A stretch of 50,338 bases of DNA from a virus. Shown here one piece after another: positions 1 to 7,583 of this stretch; position 1 is the first letter of the stretch, and the number at the start of each line of letters is the position of its first letter. The DNA lies in IMG/VR virus record IMGVR_UViG_3300030104_003325, positions 8,498 through 58,835 of that record. One strand, given 5' to 3'. The translations under genes were made by a program, and so were the position numbers. The notes under the pieces are model-generated. The model was not told the origin of the DNA, did no database searches, and saw nothing but the letters and a program-made list of their open reading frames with translations.

Positions 1-609
1 TTTGTATGCTTTTTTGTTTATATTCCATACACTTCTCTTACGTCTTGTTGGTTCTTTAATTGCATCAACATCAAAATAATAGTTCTGGTTCTTACTTAAC
101 AAGAACAAATATTCATGTGATTTAGTACATCTATCACGCACACTTTCAGGCATTGGATTACCCTTACTCCATATAATATCCTGCCTTAAGTACCATCCAT
201 CTGCTCTTAATGCAAATGCTAACATCCAAGGTATTCCGATTAAATCTTTCTCTTTGTATCCCTTTAGTTTATTACCTCGTCTTGCACATTTGTCTGGTAA
301 GTCTTGCTTACTGTTACTCACAGTTTGTTGTACTAATGCCTGACCTTTTCCAGGTCTATAGTTATAATAACTATCACCTATATTCAACCATAAAGTACCA
401 TCATCAGTAAGACAATCTCTTACTAATCTAAACACTTTAACCATCTCTTGAATATATTCTTCTGGTGTTTGTTCCTGACCTATTTGATTATCTTCATCAC
501 CATAATTGCGTAATCCGTAATAAGGTGGGGATGTAATACAACATCTTGCTTTATCAATAAATGCTGGTAATGTGTCTCTACAATCACCATATAATATGGT
601 ATCTTTCAT
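1..609 (-). CDS. DNA methyltransferase, N4-cytosine/N6-adenine type (partial)
   Basis: The first 203 residues of an S-adenosylmethionine-dependent DNA amino-methyltransferase; the 3' part lies beyond the window edge. Motif IV is plain: TSPPY followed by YGLRNYG at about residues 28-39. This is the usual beginning of the N4/N6 methylase family in which the catalytic block comes first and the AdoMet-binding block (FxGxG-type) follows near the C-terminus, here not visible. Further family-like blocks are DGTLWLNIGDSY (about residue 70) and a region around IIWSKGNPMP. The ATG at 609 overlaps the stop of the upstream small gene as ATGA, so the two are probably translationally coupled. It is the last visible gene of a cluster with a Dam-like methylase and an endonuclease-like gene. 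The target sequence cannot be read from the protein. Confidence 0.9.
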   Translation of the reverse strand, partial: MKDTILYGDCRDTLPAFIDKARCCITSPPYYGLRNYGDEDNQIGQEQTPEEYIQEMVKVFRLVRDCLTDDGTLWLNIGDSYYNYRPGKGQALVQQTVSNSKQDLPDKCARRGNKLKGYKEKDLIGIPWMLAFALRADGWYLRQDIIWSKGNPMPESVRDRCTKSHEYLFLLSKNQNYYFDVDAIKEPTRRKRSVWNINKKAYK

Positions 610-788
610 CTGTTTAGTACAACAATTAAACGAACAATTATGCCTGTTATTAACACATAGTATGACCACATTACAAGCATACCAAATTTATTATAGGCAC
701 TACCACGTTTGAAATTAGTAACTGGTGGAATATTTCTCTTCCACACATCACTAGAAAAATATTCTTTTGGATGGATTTGTCTAGTCAT
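606..788 (-). CDS. small membrane protein, hypothetical
   Basis: A 60-residue protein. The N-terminal half is polar and basic; residues about 36-57 form one hydrophobic helix (LVMWSYYVLITGIIVRLIVVL), so a single-pass membrane protein is likely. It starts 3 bp after the helicase stop and its own stop overlaps the methyltransferase start, which ties it to the same transcript. No family recognised. Confidence 0.6.
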   Translation of the reverse strand: MTRQIHPKEYFSSDVWKRNIPPVTNFKRGSAYNKFGMLVMWSYYVLITGIIVRLIVVLNR

Positions 789-791
789 AAG

Positions 792-2093
792 TTACACATA
801 GGATAGTGGTGGAATACCTTCTACGAAGATATAATTTACAATAGATTGTAATCTCTTCTCTATTCTTTGACCATACTTACCAGTCATAGGTACAACAATC
901 TTACCACAACTTTTCTGGTATAAATCAAACTTACCTGCTGGAATTACACCACTATCTACACTCTTTCTGTCCTCATTATGTACTCTAATTACTCTACCTA
1001 TTGTCTGTGCCATTTCTATAGTTGGTAAGTTTCTAAGCATAACTGAATGAGTTAAACCTGGAACATTTATGCCTTCTGATAGTATAGAATAGTGGAAGAT
1101 TACGAACTTCTTAGTATCATCTTTACCCCACTCTGTAAGAGTATTAAAGAACTCTTCTCTACCTACTTTCTTCTTATTGATATATGCACCATGCTTAGAT
1201 GTTATGTGCATTATATCATAACCCTCACGATATATCCAGTCCTGAGTATCAGTTTGTGATAGCATATTCCACATAATTCTTGTTGTTGGAGCAGACACAA
1301 GTATCTTAGGTGCATGTATATCCATACTCCTAATTATGTCCTTTAAGTTATCACCATCAACCTCATGTGCGTTCTGTTTAGTTCTCTCTCTATCGGTCTC
1401 AAATGTTATTACTTTAGGTGGTAAGATTGTACCACTATCTAATAACTCTTGTGCCTGTGTTTGCTCTAATACATTACCATATACTTGAGCATTATTCATA
1501 CCACGCTCTGCACTTACACTCTTCTTACTACGTGAAACTCTTGGTGTAGCAGTAAAGAAGTAACGTGAAATACCAGATGCAGCAACTCTCTTTATCTGTT
1601 GAAAGAATGATTTACCAGTGCCATTATGTGCTTCATCAAAATAGATAGTGTCAATATTAACACCACTATCTAATACTCTGTGAAGAGAGTGGTAGGTAGT
1701 AAAGATTAACTTATGACCTAAAGTATTATTGTGATATACACTCAACTTGTGTGAATTAGTAGTGCTAAAGTGATGAGTTTCACCACTATGTACATGGATT
1801 ACTTTAGCATTAGTAACCTTACTTAGAAACTCTTCTGATAACTGATTAGCAAGCAATATACGTGGTGCAACTATAACAATAGTCTTGAACATACCAGTAG
1901 TTGCTGATAATCTTCTGACGCAATCTGCTATCATAATATATGTTTTACCACCACCAGTAGGCACAATTATTTGACCACTAGGGGCAATGTTCATAGCATA
2001 ATAAGCACGTTGCTGGTGTGGTCTTAATGTGTCTGTCAAATGTAACCTCATCAATGAATTAATAATAAACGATTTTGAATGGTTTGTCAGCAA
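792..2093 (-). CDS. superfamily 2 DEAD/DEAH-box helicase
   Basis: Up to 433 residues with the SF2 helicase/ATPase motifs in order: a Q-like LRPHQQRA, Walker A PTGGGKT, Walker B DEAH, motif III FTATPR, and motif VI QTIGRVIR in a second RecA-like domain. The fold resembles phage and restriction-type (Res subunit) helicases, which translocate on duplex DNA with ATP. The longest frame begins with TTG at 2093, overlapping the Dam-like gene by 7 bp; an ATG at 2051 (MRLHL) directly before the LRPHQ block is an equally plausible start and neither has a strong ribosome binding site. Its position between two DNA methyltransferase genes suggests work on modified or restricted DNA, but a UvsW-like recombination role is also possible. 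Confidence 0.85.
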   Translation of the reverse strand: MLTNHSKSFIINSLMRLHLTDTLRPHQQRAYYAMNIAPSGQIIVPTGGGKTYIMIADCVRRLSATTGMFKTIVIVAPRILLANQLSEEFLSKVTNAKVIHVHSGETHHFSTTNSHKLSVYHNNTLGHKLIFTTYHSLHRVLDSGVNIDTIYFDEAHNGTGKSFFQQIKRVAASGISRYFFTATPRVSRSKKSVSAERGMNNAQVYGNVLEQTQAQELLDSGTILPPKVITFETDRERTKQNAHEVDGDNLKDIIRSMDIHAPKILVSAPTTRIMWNMLSQTDTQDWIYREGYDIMHITSKHGAYINKKKVGREEFFNTLTEWGKDDTKKFVIFHYSILSEGINVPGLTHSVMLRNLPTIEMAQTIGRVIRVHNEDRKSVDSGVIPAGKFDLYQKSCGKIVVPMTGKYGQRIEKRLQSIVNYIFVEGIPPLSYV

Positions 2094-2905
2094 ACTGTAG
2101 ACAGTTCCTTGACTGTCACATTGCTAATGTATAAATGATTGACCTTAGATCCTGAGTGGTCTTTCCCTTTACCGAAGTTCTGAGAATACTTAAATCCCAT
2201 TACTTCAATATTACAATCAGAGTATGCTTTTTGAATATAATCACAGTCGCTATGTATAAACAACCAAGGCACATCTATTTGTGTTAATACTGATGCTAAT
2301 CTGTCGTGTAATCCATCACTACCATCGCCTGTAGAGTATCCTAAACGCTCTAAGTATGGTGGATCAATGAATAAGAAATCACCGTCATTGTAGGTCATTG
2401 TTCTTATTAACTTAACTGCATCTTCATTGTATATTTCACAGTTATTAAGGAAAGTATGATGACTAGGTGATAGATTACAAGCAAACTTTTTATAATGTCC
2501 AAATGGTACATTGAACTCACCCTTAGCATTGTATCTTTCCATACCTGAAAAGCATAACTGTCTAACAATAATATATGATATTGCTAGATCATATGGTTCG
2601 GGATCATCCTCGTTAATTATATCTCTAGCATCATAATATCTCTTCTCAAGATCATCATGCTGTAGTGTTTTAATATACTCTACATCCTTTAATAGTATAT
2701 TGAAGTAACTCTTATCTCTAATAATATTATAGAGGTTAATAACATTCTTATTACAATCATTCAGTATTGATGATACATTAGCATGAAAAGATACTGCTGC
2801 ACCACCACAGAAAGGTTCAATAATCCTCTTTGCTGATGTTATATAAGGTTGTATTAGTGGTAACTCTCTACTCTTACCACCTTGATACTTAACAACTGGT
2901 TTCAT
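2087..2905 (-). CDS. Dam-like (D12 class) N6-adenine DNA methyltransferase
   Basis: 272 residues, the usual length for DpnM/Dam-type enzymes. It transfers a methyl group from AdoMet to N6 of adenine. Visible motifs: KYQGGKSRELP at the N-terminus and EPFCGGAAVSF (AdoMet pocket, the FxGxG position) around residue 31-41, and catalytic DPPY within FIDPPYLERLGYS around residue 180. The start overlaps the end of the endonuclease-like gene by 4 bp (ATGA). Many members of the family methylate GATC, but the class also contains other specificities. GATC itself is frequent in the surrounding DNA, including inside this cluster, so there is no sign of GATC avoidance. Confidence 0.92.
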   Translation of the reverse strand: MKPVVKYQGGKSRELPLIQPYITSAKRIIEPFCGGAAVSFHANVSSILNDCNKNVINLYNIIRDKSYFNILLKDVEYIKTLQHDDLEKRYYDARDIINEDDPEPYDLAISYIIVRQLCFSGMERYNAKGEFNVPFGHYKKFACNLSPSHHTFLNNCEIYNEDAVKLIRTMTYNDGDFLFIDPPYLERLGYSTGDGSDGLHDRLASVLTQIDVPWLFIHSDCDYIQKAYSDCNIEVMGFKYSQNFGKGKDHSGSKVNHLYISNVTVKELSTVC

Positions 2906-3453
2906 ATACCTTTAGTTTCAAGAACTGGTGCAATTACTTCTTTCATGTATGTAAAGAACTCTTCCTCAGTAAATGGTGCATCAATCTTACTAAGTAACCA
3001 TTTAACACCATAAACATTTAATCCCTTCTTATTATACTTGGTAATGTACTTTTGTGCAATAGTTGATACAACTGGAATAAAATACCCTGCTTCATCTGCA
3101 CCAACTTCATCCTTTATTTCCAATATCTTCTTATTAGATGCCTTAACCTTCTCACTATCAAAGTTTAAGTTACACTTACTTTCAAGATAATATGTAAGAT
3201 CAGCACGAAATAAGTGATCTATTTGTCTATCTTCACCATTAACTTCTACCATATTATTATCTTCAATTAAATTCATAGCAGAACTATCACTAATTACTTT
3301 ATTCCAAAAATCCTCTAATCTTGTGCCTACGGTTATCTGTATTCCATGCCTAGAACAACGCTCAAGACCACATGCCTCAAGTATATAAGACTGTGATGGT
3401 TTTCCTTGAATACTCTCAATCAAAGGAAGTAGATTGTCGTCTAGGTAACTCAT
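2902..3453 (-). CDS. putative type II restriction endonuclease, PD-(D/E)xK-like
   Basis: 183 residues with no obvious cyanophage core homologue that I recognise. The centre reads RQIDHLFRADLTYYLESKCN followed by LNFDSEKVKA: an acidic D before a hydrophobic strand, then ExK in a beta strand and a following N. This spacing matches the PD-(D/E)xK nuclease core, and the ELKxNLxLDxEK-like stretch is seen in several type II restriction enzymes. It is the first gene of a tight cluster whose next gene (4-bp overlap) is an adenine methylase, as expected for a restriction-modification pair. The function is inferred from the motif and context; catalytic activity and recognition site are unknown. Confidence 0.62.
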   Translation of the reverse strand: MSYLDDNLLPLIESIQGKPSQSYILEACGLERCSRHGIQITVGTRLEDFWNKVISDSSAMNLIEDNNMVEVNGEDRQIDHLFRADLTYYLESKCNLNFDSEKVKASNKKILEIKDEVGADEAGYFIPVVSTIAQKYITKYNKKGLNVYGVKWLLSKIDAPFTEEEFFTYMKEVIAPVLETKGI

Positions 3454-3481
3454 TTAAAAATGATGTTTGATTTATACTAAT

Positions 3482-3490
3482 ATTATAGCA
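3482..3490 (-). promoter_or_regulatory. extended -10 promoter for the methylase/endonuclease cluster
   Basis: On the minus strand TGC is followed by TATAAT (3487..3482), an extended -10 box without a clear -35. It lies just after a terminator hairpin and about 30 bp before the endonuclease start, so it would give the cluster its own host-type (early) transcription. A TATAAATC sequence a few bases further in could also serve. Confidence 0.5.
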
Positions 3491-3491
3491 T

Positions 3492-3516
3492 AAAAAAAGC
3501 ACCCCGAAAGGTGCTT
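3492..3516 (-). terminator. intrinsic terminator
   Basis: A 7-bp stem AAGCACC/GGTGCTT (3497-3503 and 3510-3516) with a 6-nt loop; read on the minus strand it is followed by a run of T. It would end transcripts from the small gene at 3539-3694 and insulate the endonuclease cluster. Confidence 0.85.
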
Positions 3517-3538
3517 GTTACACTTTTTAAATTGTCTG

Positions 3539-3694
3539 CTAGAGCATAAGTATCTCCTTACATATCCTTTTATCTGAATGTGTCTCTTCTGCATCTAACA
3601 TGCAGTTGAAATAGTCATCTATCCTATCAAATTCTTCCGTATCTTCATGGTTCCAACTTGCTAATTGGTTACTACTTAGAACATTATGCTGCAT
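3539..3694 (-). CDS. small hypothetical protein, 51 aa
   Basis: ATG at 3694 is preceded by AGAGG with 6-nt spacing, a good ribosome binding site, and the frame runs 51 residues to TAG. The product is acidic and polar (MQHNVLSSNQLASWNHED at the start) with a central stretch EEFDRIDDYF and two cysteines. No family recognised. The gene is followed by the terminator at 3492-3516. Confidence 0.6.
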   Translation of the reverse strand: MQHNVLSSNQLASWNHEDTEEFDRIDDYFNCMLDAEETHSDKRICKEILML

Positions 3695-3821
3695 AGATTA
3701 CCTCTACTAAAATTAACGGTTCATAATCAAGAGAGTTTCATTTCATCTTGTTATCTTTAATTCTACCACTATTTATTATAATATGTTCAATCTAATATAT
3801 TTACTTAACAAATATAAATGC
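3695..3821. other. intergenic stretch with possible promoter
   Basis: No reading frame of note. On the minus strand it holds an AATAAATA sequence near 3770, similar to the late-promoter motif used elsewhere in the window, which may drive the small gene at 3539-3694. Confidence 0.3.
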
Positions 3822-4190
3822 CTAATCATCATCTTCATACTCAACTTCATCACTTCTAAATGATCCTATGAATGACAGTGTAGAAACACCAGTTAACACT
3901 ATTAAAATAGGTAACCAGAATTCTGCTGCAATAACAATACCCATTATTAATGGTAATGTTAAACATAAACCCATTAACCCTTGATAATTAGGTCGTCTTT
4001 GAACGAACCAATTAACATTATCTTCTGTTGATGTATCTGTCTTACCTTTCCATAATACTCGGAGTACCTCCATACCGTACATACTCTCAGCAACTTCTGC
4101 TGCCTCGCTTTCATACATACAATCTTCAATGATAACAGTTCTATTAAAACCGTTATCACGTTTTAGTAATACTTCCCAGTTGTTAGTCAT
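3822..4190 (-). CDS. hypothetical membrane protein
   Basis: 122 residues. The first 70 are soluble (NWEVLLKRDNG at the start); residues about 72-112 contain two closely spaced hydrophobic helices (LMGLCLTLPLIMGIVIAAEF and LPILIVLTGVSTLSFI), and the end is strongly acidic. Likely a two-pass membrane hairpin protein. Its ATG overlaps the stop of the 42-residue gene upstream as ATGA. No family recognised. Confidence 0.65.
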   Translation of the reverse strand: MTNNWEVLLKRDNGFNRTVIIEDCMYESEAAEVAESMYGMEVLRVLWKGKTDTSTEDNVNWFVQRRPNYQGLMGLCLTLPLIMGIVIAAEFWLPILIVLTGVSTLSFIGSFRSDEVEYEDDD

Positions 4191-4315
4191 AGGTTTGCCA
4201 ATAGATCAGAAAATGCGTCATCCTCAGTTCCTATGACTGACGAAACCCAATCATCCTCTTGCTCTTGACAGTTGTCATAATTCTCATCATAATCAACTTT
4301 CAATCGTTTTGTCAT
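4187..4315 (-). CDS. small acidic hypothetical protein, 42 aa
   Basis: The frame from ATG at 4315 to TGA at 4187 encodes 42 residues rich in D and E (MTKRLKVDYDENYDN at the start). GAGG lies 8 nt before the ATG. It overlaps the gene at 4293-4493 by 23 bp and the membrane protein gene by 4 bp, so it sits naturally in the chain of coupled small genes. Function unknown. Confidence 0.5.
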   Translation of the reverse strand: MTKRLKVDYDENYDNCQEQEDDWVSSVIGTEDDAFSDLLANL

Positions 4316-4493
4316 AACCAAATCCTCGGTTGAGTAGTTGTCGGTCTTGCTCTTCTTTATCACGAAGATTGCGAAGAGAAGATTTTAGTTTGATGATCTC
4401 TGATGTTTCATATAGAAACGGATCTTGATCACTTTTCTTCAATGCTTTTTTAATCATTGAGATCTGTGATTTGTTAGAGAAGAAGTTTCTCAT
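4293..4493 (-). CDS. small hypothetical protein, 66 aa
   Basis: 66 residues, charged and mostly helical (RDKEEQDRQLLNRGFGYDK near the end), suggestive of a short coiled coil. No signal peptide or membrane segment and no recognised family. It belongs to the run of small genes between 3539 and 5650. Confidence 0.55.
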   Translation of the reverse strand: MRNFFSNKSQISMIKKALKKSDQDPFLYETSEIIKLKSSLRNLRDKEEQDRQLLNRGFGYDKTIES

Positions 4494-4547
4494 ATTCTTA
4501 AGATACTATAGTTTTAAATAAAGGTCAATCGAGTGTGTGACAGTTTT

Positions 4548-4748
4548 TTAATTGTCATACCCTAAATGCAATTTCTGTACAATGCTTTCAATATCATATC
4601 GAACTTGTCTATATGCAGCAGCAGTTAGCAGTTTCTCTTTCTTTGATTTAACCTCTAACTCTTTAATGTATGATAGGAAAGCATCTTTCAAAAGTTGCTT
4701 CTCTTTATCATTTAATAATATACACTCAGGAAGTTCAATGTTCATCAT
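4548..4748 (-). CDS. small hypothetical protein, 66 aa
   Basis: 66 residues, amphipathic and lysine/glutamate-rich (KEKQLLKDAF and LEVKSKKEKLL), probably all-helical. The start ATG shares one base with the TAA stop of the upstream gene (TAATG), indicating coupling; a second ATG follows immediately. No family recognised. Confidence 0.55.
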   Translation of the reverse strand: MMNIELPECILLNDKEKQLLKDAFLSYIKELEVKSKKEKLLTAAAYRQVRYDIESIVQKLHLGYDN

Positions 4749-5077
4749 TAATACTCCCTCTTATCTGCATAATAATCACCCAATGCACCACTCATTAGAG
4801 TTTCACTAATATCACCGTTAGGTGTAGTGATAGTTGGTTCAATGTGATTATTCTTTTTACCAAATGCTAATGGTGGACTATATGGATTGTCCATATTTTT
4901 AACATAATCGATGATTGTGTCGTTTAATTCCATTAATTCGTGGAAACATTTTTGATTGTGTGAACAACCTCTCAAATGATTGTCAGGTTTGTACAAACTT
5001 TCTAGGAATAAAGACTTTGCTCTATCCCATTTTTCTTGTTTGGTTTCACTATCATGGATAGTATTTTGATCTTTCAT
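4748..5077 (-). CDS. hypothetical protein, 109 aa
   Basis: 109 soluble residues. It has a histidine/cysteine-containing stretch (LRGCSHNQKCFHELM, about residues 35-49) that could bind a metal, but the spacing matches no motif I know. The start follows directly on the stop of the 38-residue gene. Function unknown. Confidence 0.6.
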   Translation of the reverse strand: MKDQNTIHDSETKQEKWDRAKSLFLESLYKPDNHLRGCSHNQKCFHELMELNDTIIDYVKNMDNPYSPPLAFGKKNNHIEPTITTPNGDISETLMSGALGDYYADKREY

Positions 5078-5194
5078 TTATTGTTGGGTTGTGTATTCTA
5101 ATTCAACCGTACATTCACTTGCATCATCATATTGAAGATCTTCATCAAGATCTTCATAGAATTCATCTGGGAATGTATTCTTTTCCAAGTTCAT
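5078..5194 (-). CDS. small acidic hypothetical protein, 38 aa
   Basis: ATG at 5194 to TAA at 5080..5078 gives 38 residues, very acidic (EFYEDLDEDLQYDD in the middle). It abuts the next gene with no gap (TAA then ATG) and begins right after the stop of the 55-residue gene upstream, so the chain of coupling supports it. Function unknown. Confidence 0.45.
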   Translation of the reverse strand: MNLEKNTFPDEFYEDLDEDLQYDDASECTVELEYTTQQ

Positions 5195-5362
5195 TTAATC
5201 CTCATAATAGGTTTCAAATTTCTTAGATTTTTCTCGTGATCGATTGCTATCTTCTTTATAATCAGGGGAACGATTAATCCCTCTTTGTCGCTTATCTCGT
5301 AGTGATTTGCCTGGTGAGGAATAACCTCTTTCAGCACCACCACGCCTATAAGTTTTGCCCAT
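5195..5362 (-). CDS. small basic hypothetical protein, 55 aa
   Basis: 55 residues from ATG at 5362, rich in R, K and S (MGKTYRRGGAERGYSS at the start, then SLRDKRQRG). Probably disordered and possibly nucleic-acid-binding. The stop TAA is followed at once by the ATG of the next small gene. No family recognised. Confidence 0.5.
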   Translation of the reverse strand: MGKTYRRGGAERGYSSPGKSLRDKRQRGINRSPDYKEDSNRSREKSKKFETYYED

Positions 5363-5407
5363 TAGTTTAGAAATAGTACACTACAATGATTGTAAATTAT
5401 ATAGTAA

Positions 5408-5650
5408 TTAATGTGCCTTGCGAAATATCGAAGGAGTAGTATTTACTACCTCTTTAATAGATTTTTTAGATTTAATCTGTGTTTCTTCGATGAGTTTATC
5501 TTGAACAAGTTCAAGTCCATCAAATGCAAATCCAGATCCTAATAAAAAATCTTCAACATGGTCTACCACATCAGTCAACCATTCACTTTCAAACGAGTGT
5601 GTAGTTACACTACCGTCATTGTCAGTAGATTGTAAATAAAATTTAGGCAT
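5408..5650 (-). CDS. hypothetical protein, 80 aa
   Basis: 80 residues beginning MPKFYLQSTDNDGSVTTHSF. The first half looks like a small beta-containing domain with an aspartate/leucine-rich helix (VVDHVEDFLLGSGF), then a lysine-rich tail. It resembles small proteins common in cyanomyoviruses, but I cannot assign a function. It is divergent from the oxygenase at 5744. Confidence 0.6.
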   Translation of the reverse strand: MPKFYLQSTDNDGSVTTHSFESEWLTDVVDHVEDFLLGSGFAFDGLELVQDKLIEETQIKSKKSIKEVVNTTPSIFRKAH

Positions 5651-5707
5651 TTTCCATGCTCGATTACCCTATGAGTATAACACAGTCAAATTATTTTGTC
5701 TATAGTG

Positions 5708-5736
5708 TTGTGCCATTAAGATAATTGGTATATAAT
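5708..5736 (+). promoter_or_regulatory. sigma70-like promoter for the plus-strand oxygenase
   Basis: TTGTGC at 5708-5713 and TATAAT at 5731-5736 with 17-bp spacing. The start codon at 5744 is only 7 nt beyond the -10 box, so the transcript would have almost no leader; AGGTGA just before the ATG may still serve as a ribosome binding site if transcription starts further upstream. Confidence 0.6.
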
Positions 5737-5743
5737 AGGTGAA

Positions 5744-6322
5744 ATGACAAATAATATGTCTCAACTCATTAAAACATACGACAATGTACTACCTAGTGAT
5801 GTCCTAGAGAAATGTATAGCATATGCTAGATCTAATGTGAATGATGGTCTACTTACTAGGATAGAACAGGGTAATTGGCAAGATAAGTCAACATTATATG
5901 CTGGTTCACTCAATAAAATTGACAGTACATTGAGCAAAAAATTAGGTGATTTGATAATTACGTGTTTTGAAACTTATCGTGAAGAGGTAAAGCAAGCACA
6001 ATTTATTGGTGCTACTGGATTAAAAGACTTTAACATTAAAAGATATATCAAAGGAGATGCTTTCTCACTTCATTGTGATAATACCACTAAAGATACTGCT
6101 ACAAGAGCAGTTGGTATATTGATTTACTTAAATGAAGATAGTGGAACACGTTTCCCATTTGATAATATAACTATAGACGCAAAAGCAGGTAGGGTATTAA
6201 TCTTTCCTCCTTACTGGACACACCCCCATGAGGGATTACCAGCAATTAAGGAGAAGTTGATTATTACTTCCTACCTGCACTTATATAAAAATGGTATGAA
6301 TTGGGAAAACGAACAGTATTAG
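5744..6322 (+). CDS. 2OG-Fe(II) oxygenase (prolyl-4-hydroxylase-like)
   Basis: 192 residues of a cupin-type dioxygenase fold that uses Fe(II), O2 and 2-oxoglutarate. The facial triad is visible: H110-x-D112 (FSLHCDNTTKD) and distal H160 in FPPYWTHPHEG, with a lysine about 10 residues later as the likely 2OG ligand. The GILIYLNED and AGRVLIFPP strands are typical of viral P4H-like proteins. The substrate is unknown. It is the only gene on the plus strand in the first 34 kb and has its own host-type promoter; its 3' end overlaps the convergent fibre gene by 4 bp. Confidence 0.85.
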   Translation: MTNNMSQLIKTYDNVLPSDVLEKCIAYARSNVNDGLLTRIEQGNWQDKSTLYAGSLNKIDSTLSKKLGDLIITCFETYREEVKQAQFIGATGLKDFNIKRYIKGDAFSLHCDNTTKDTATRAVGILIYLNEDSGTRFPFDNITIDAKAGRVLIFPPYWTHPHEGLPAIKEKLIITSYLHLYKNGMNWENEQY

Positions 6323-7542
6323 TAGATAATTATAGAACACATAGCATATCCACCATTAACCCAACTACCTTGTTGTCCTTGGAATGATCCACCATATCCA
6401 TAAGTACCACTAAATGATGAGTGATCCATTTCACTTCTTCTACTATCAGTATTAGTCATCCAATGAGAAGGTACTTGTCTAGGTGATGAATATGATCTAC
6501 CTTGCTGGTTACCACCGTTCTGTCGTGATCTATAGTTAGTAACAGTAATACCACCATCCATAGTAGTACCAGTAGCGTTTGATGGAGTACCACCAGATCC
6601 ACCGTCATAACTGTTAGAAGCATTACCACCACTAATCTTACTAATGAATACTTCACCAGTACCATCAGTTCCTGATACTACATCTGAAACCCAAACAAGA
6701 CTATCGCAAGATGACATACCACCGTATGTACCTTGTGTTCTACTATTAGATCTATTAACACCAGGATAGTTATAACTATATGGATTAATAGGATTAATAA
6801 CTGGGTTATTAGCACCGTAACTATAACTGAAGTTACCTCTTGATCCTAATGATACATGTAAATATTTTGGTGCAGAACCAGTGAAATAGTTCTTACAAGC
6901 ATCATTGTTAAAGTTGATGTACACCATATTACCATCATCACCTGGTGTTGCTCCATCATAATCATCTCTATGACCACCTGACCCTGCTGCTTGCACTAAG
7001 ATCTTCATAGACTTAGATGACATATCACCTAAAGCAAATGCTACATGCCTTGCATTACCTTCATAATATCCACTAGGTCCACCACCACTAGGACTATGTG
7101 TACCAGTATAATCAAACTGCACATTACCTTGATCGGAAGGAAATACTTCACTACCAGAAGATCCAGAAGTACTATCTGTAACTGACCAAGGTACTGACGC
7201 TGCTCCACCTGCTGCTGGTGCTATCTCTGCCCATGATGAACCGTTATATATCTCTAAACTATTAGTCTCTGTATTATATCCTATCTGTGCTGTAGTTGGT
7301 CCTGCAGGTCGTGTTGCAGTTGTCCATGTTCTTAAGTTTGCTGCTCCAAGACCTGCCCATGCAGTACCTTTCCAAACATCAACATCCGATGAAGTCGTAT
7401 TATAAATTAGATAACCATTACCCGAAGGAGTTGGTCTAGTTGCGTCACTAAAACTTCCCAACTTAACACCTTGAGTGGCATCTACTGTCCCTGTTGCTGT
7501 GACATTAGTTGCTGTTACGGTTGTTACATTTAAGGTAGACAT
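6319..7542 (-). CDS. tail-fibre-like virion protein with glycine-rich C-terminus
   Basis: 407 residues. It begins with a short beta-rich repeat (LNVTTVTATNVTATGTVDAT), followed by two copies of an adaptor-like module, each with the pattern TRP-x-G-x-YNT-x-V/I-x-G-x-W (about residues 35-65 and 75-110). The C-terminal third is rich in G, S and Y (YGYGGSFQGQQGSWVNGG near the end), as in glycine-rich fibre tips that contact the host surface. It is the last member of the fibre gene array and has its own late-type promoter at 7574. No exact counterpart in T4 is apparent. Confidence 0.7.
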   Translation of the reverse strand: MSTLNVTTVTATNVTATGTVDATQGVKLGSFSDATRPTPSGNGYLIYNTTSSDVDVWKGTAWAGLGAANLRTWTTATRPAGPTTAQIGYNTETNSLEIYNGSSWAEIAPAAGGAASVPWSVTDSTSGSSGSEVFPSDQGNVQFDYTGTHSPSGGGPSGYYEGNARHVAFALGDMSSKSMKILVQAAGSGGHRDDYDGATPGDDGNMVYINFNNDACKNYFTGSAPKYLHVSLGSRGNFSYSYGANNPVINPINPYSYNYPGVNRSNSRTQGTYGGMSSCDSLVWVSDVVSGTDGTGEVFISKISGGNASNSYDGGSGGTPSNATGTTMDGGITVTNYRSRQNGGNQQGRSYSSPRQVPSHWMTNTDSRRSEMDHSSFSGTYGYGGSFQGQQGSWVNGGYAMCSIIIY

Positions 7543-7573
7543 GCTTCACTCAGTAAATTTTAAGTTCTCTTTT

Positions 7574-7581
7574 TATTTATA
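7574..7581 (-). promoter_or_regulatory. late promoter TATAAATA
   Basis: TATAAATA on the minus strand, identical to the T4 late -10 consensus, 32 bp before the start codon of the glycine-rich fibre gene. Confidence 0.7.
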
Positions 7582-7583
7582 TA

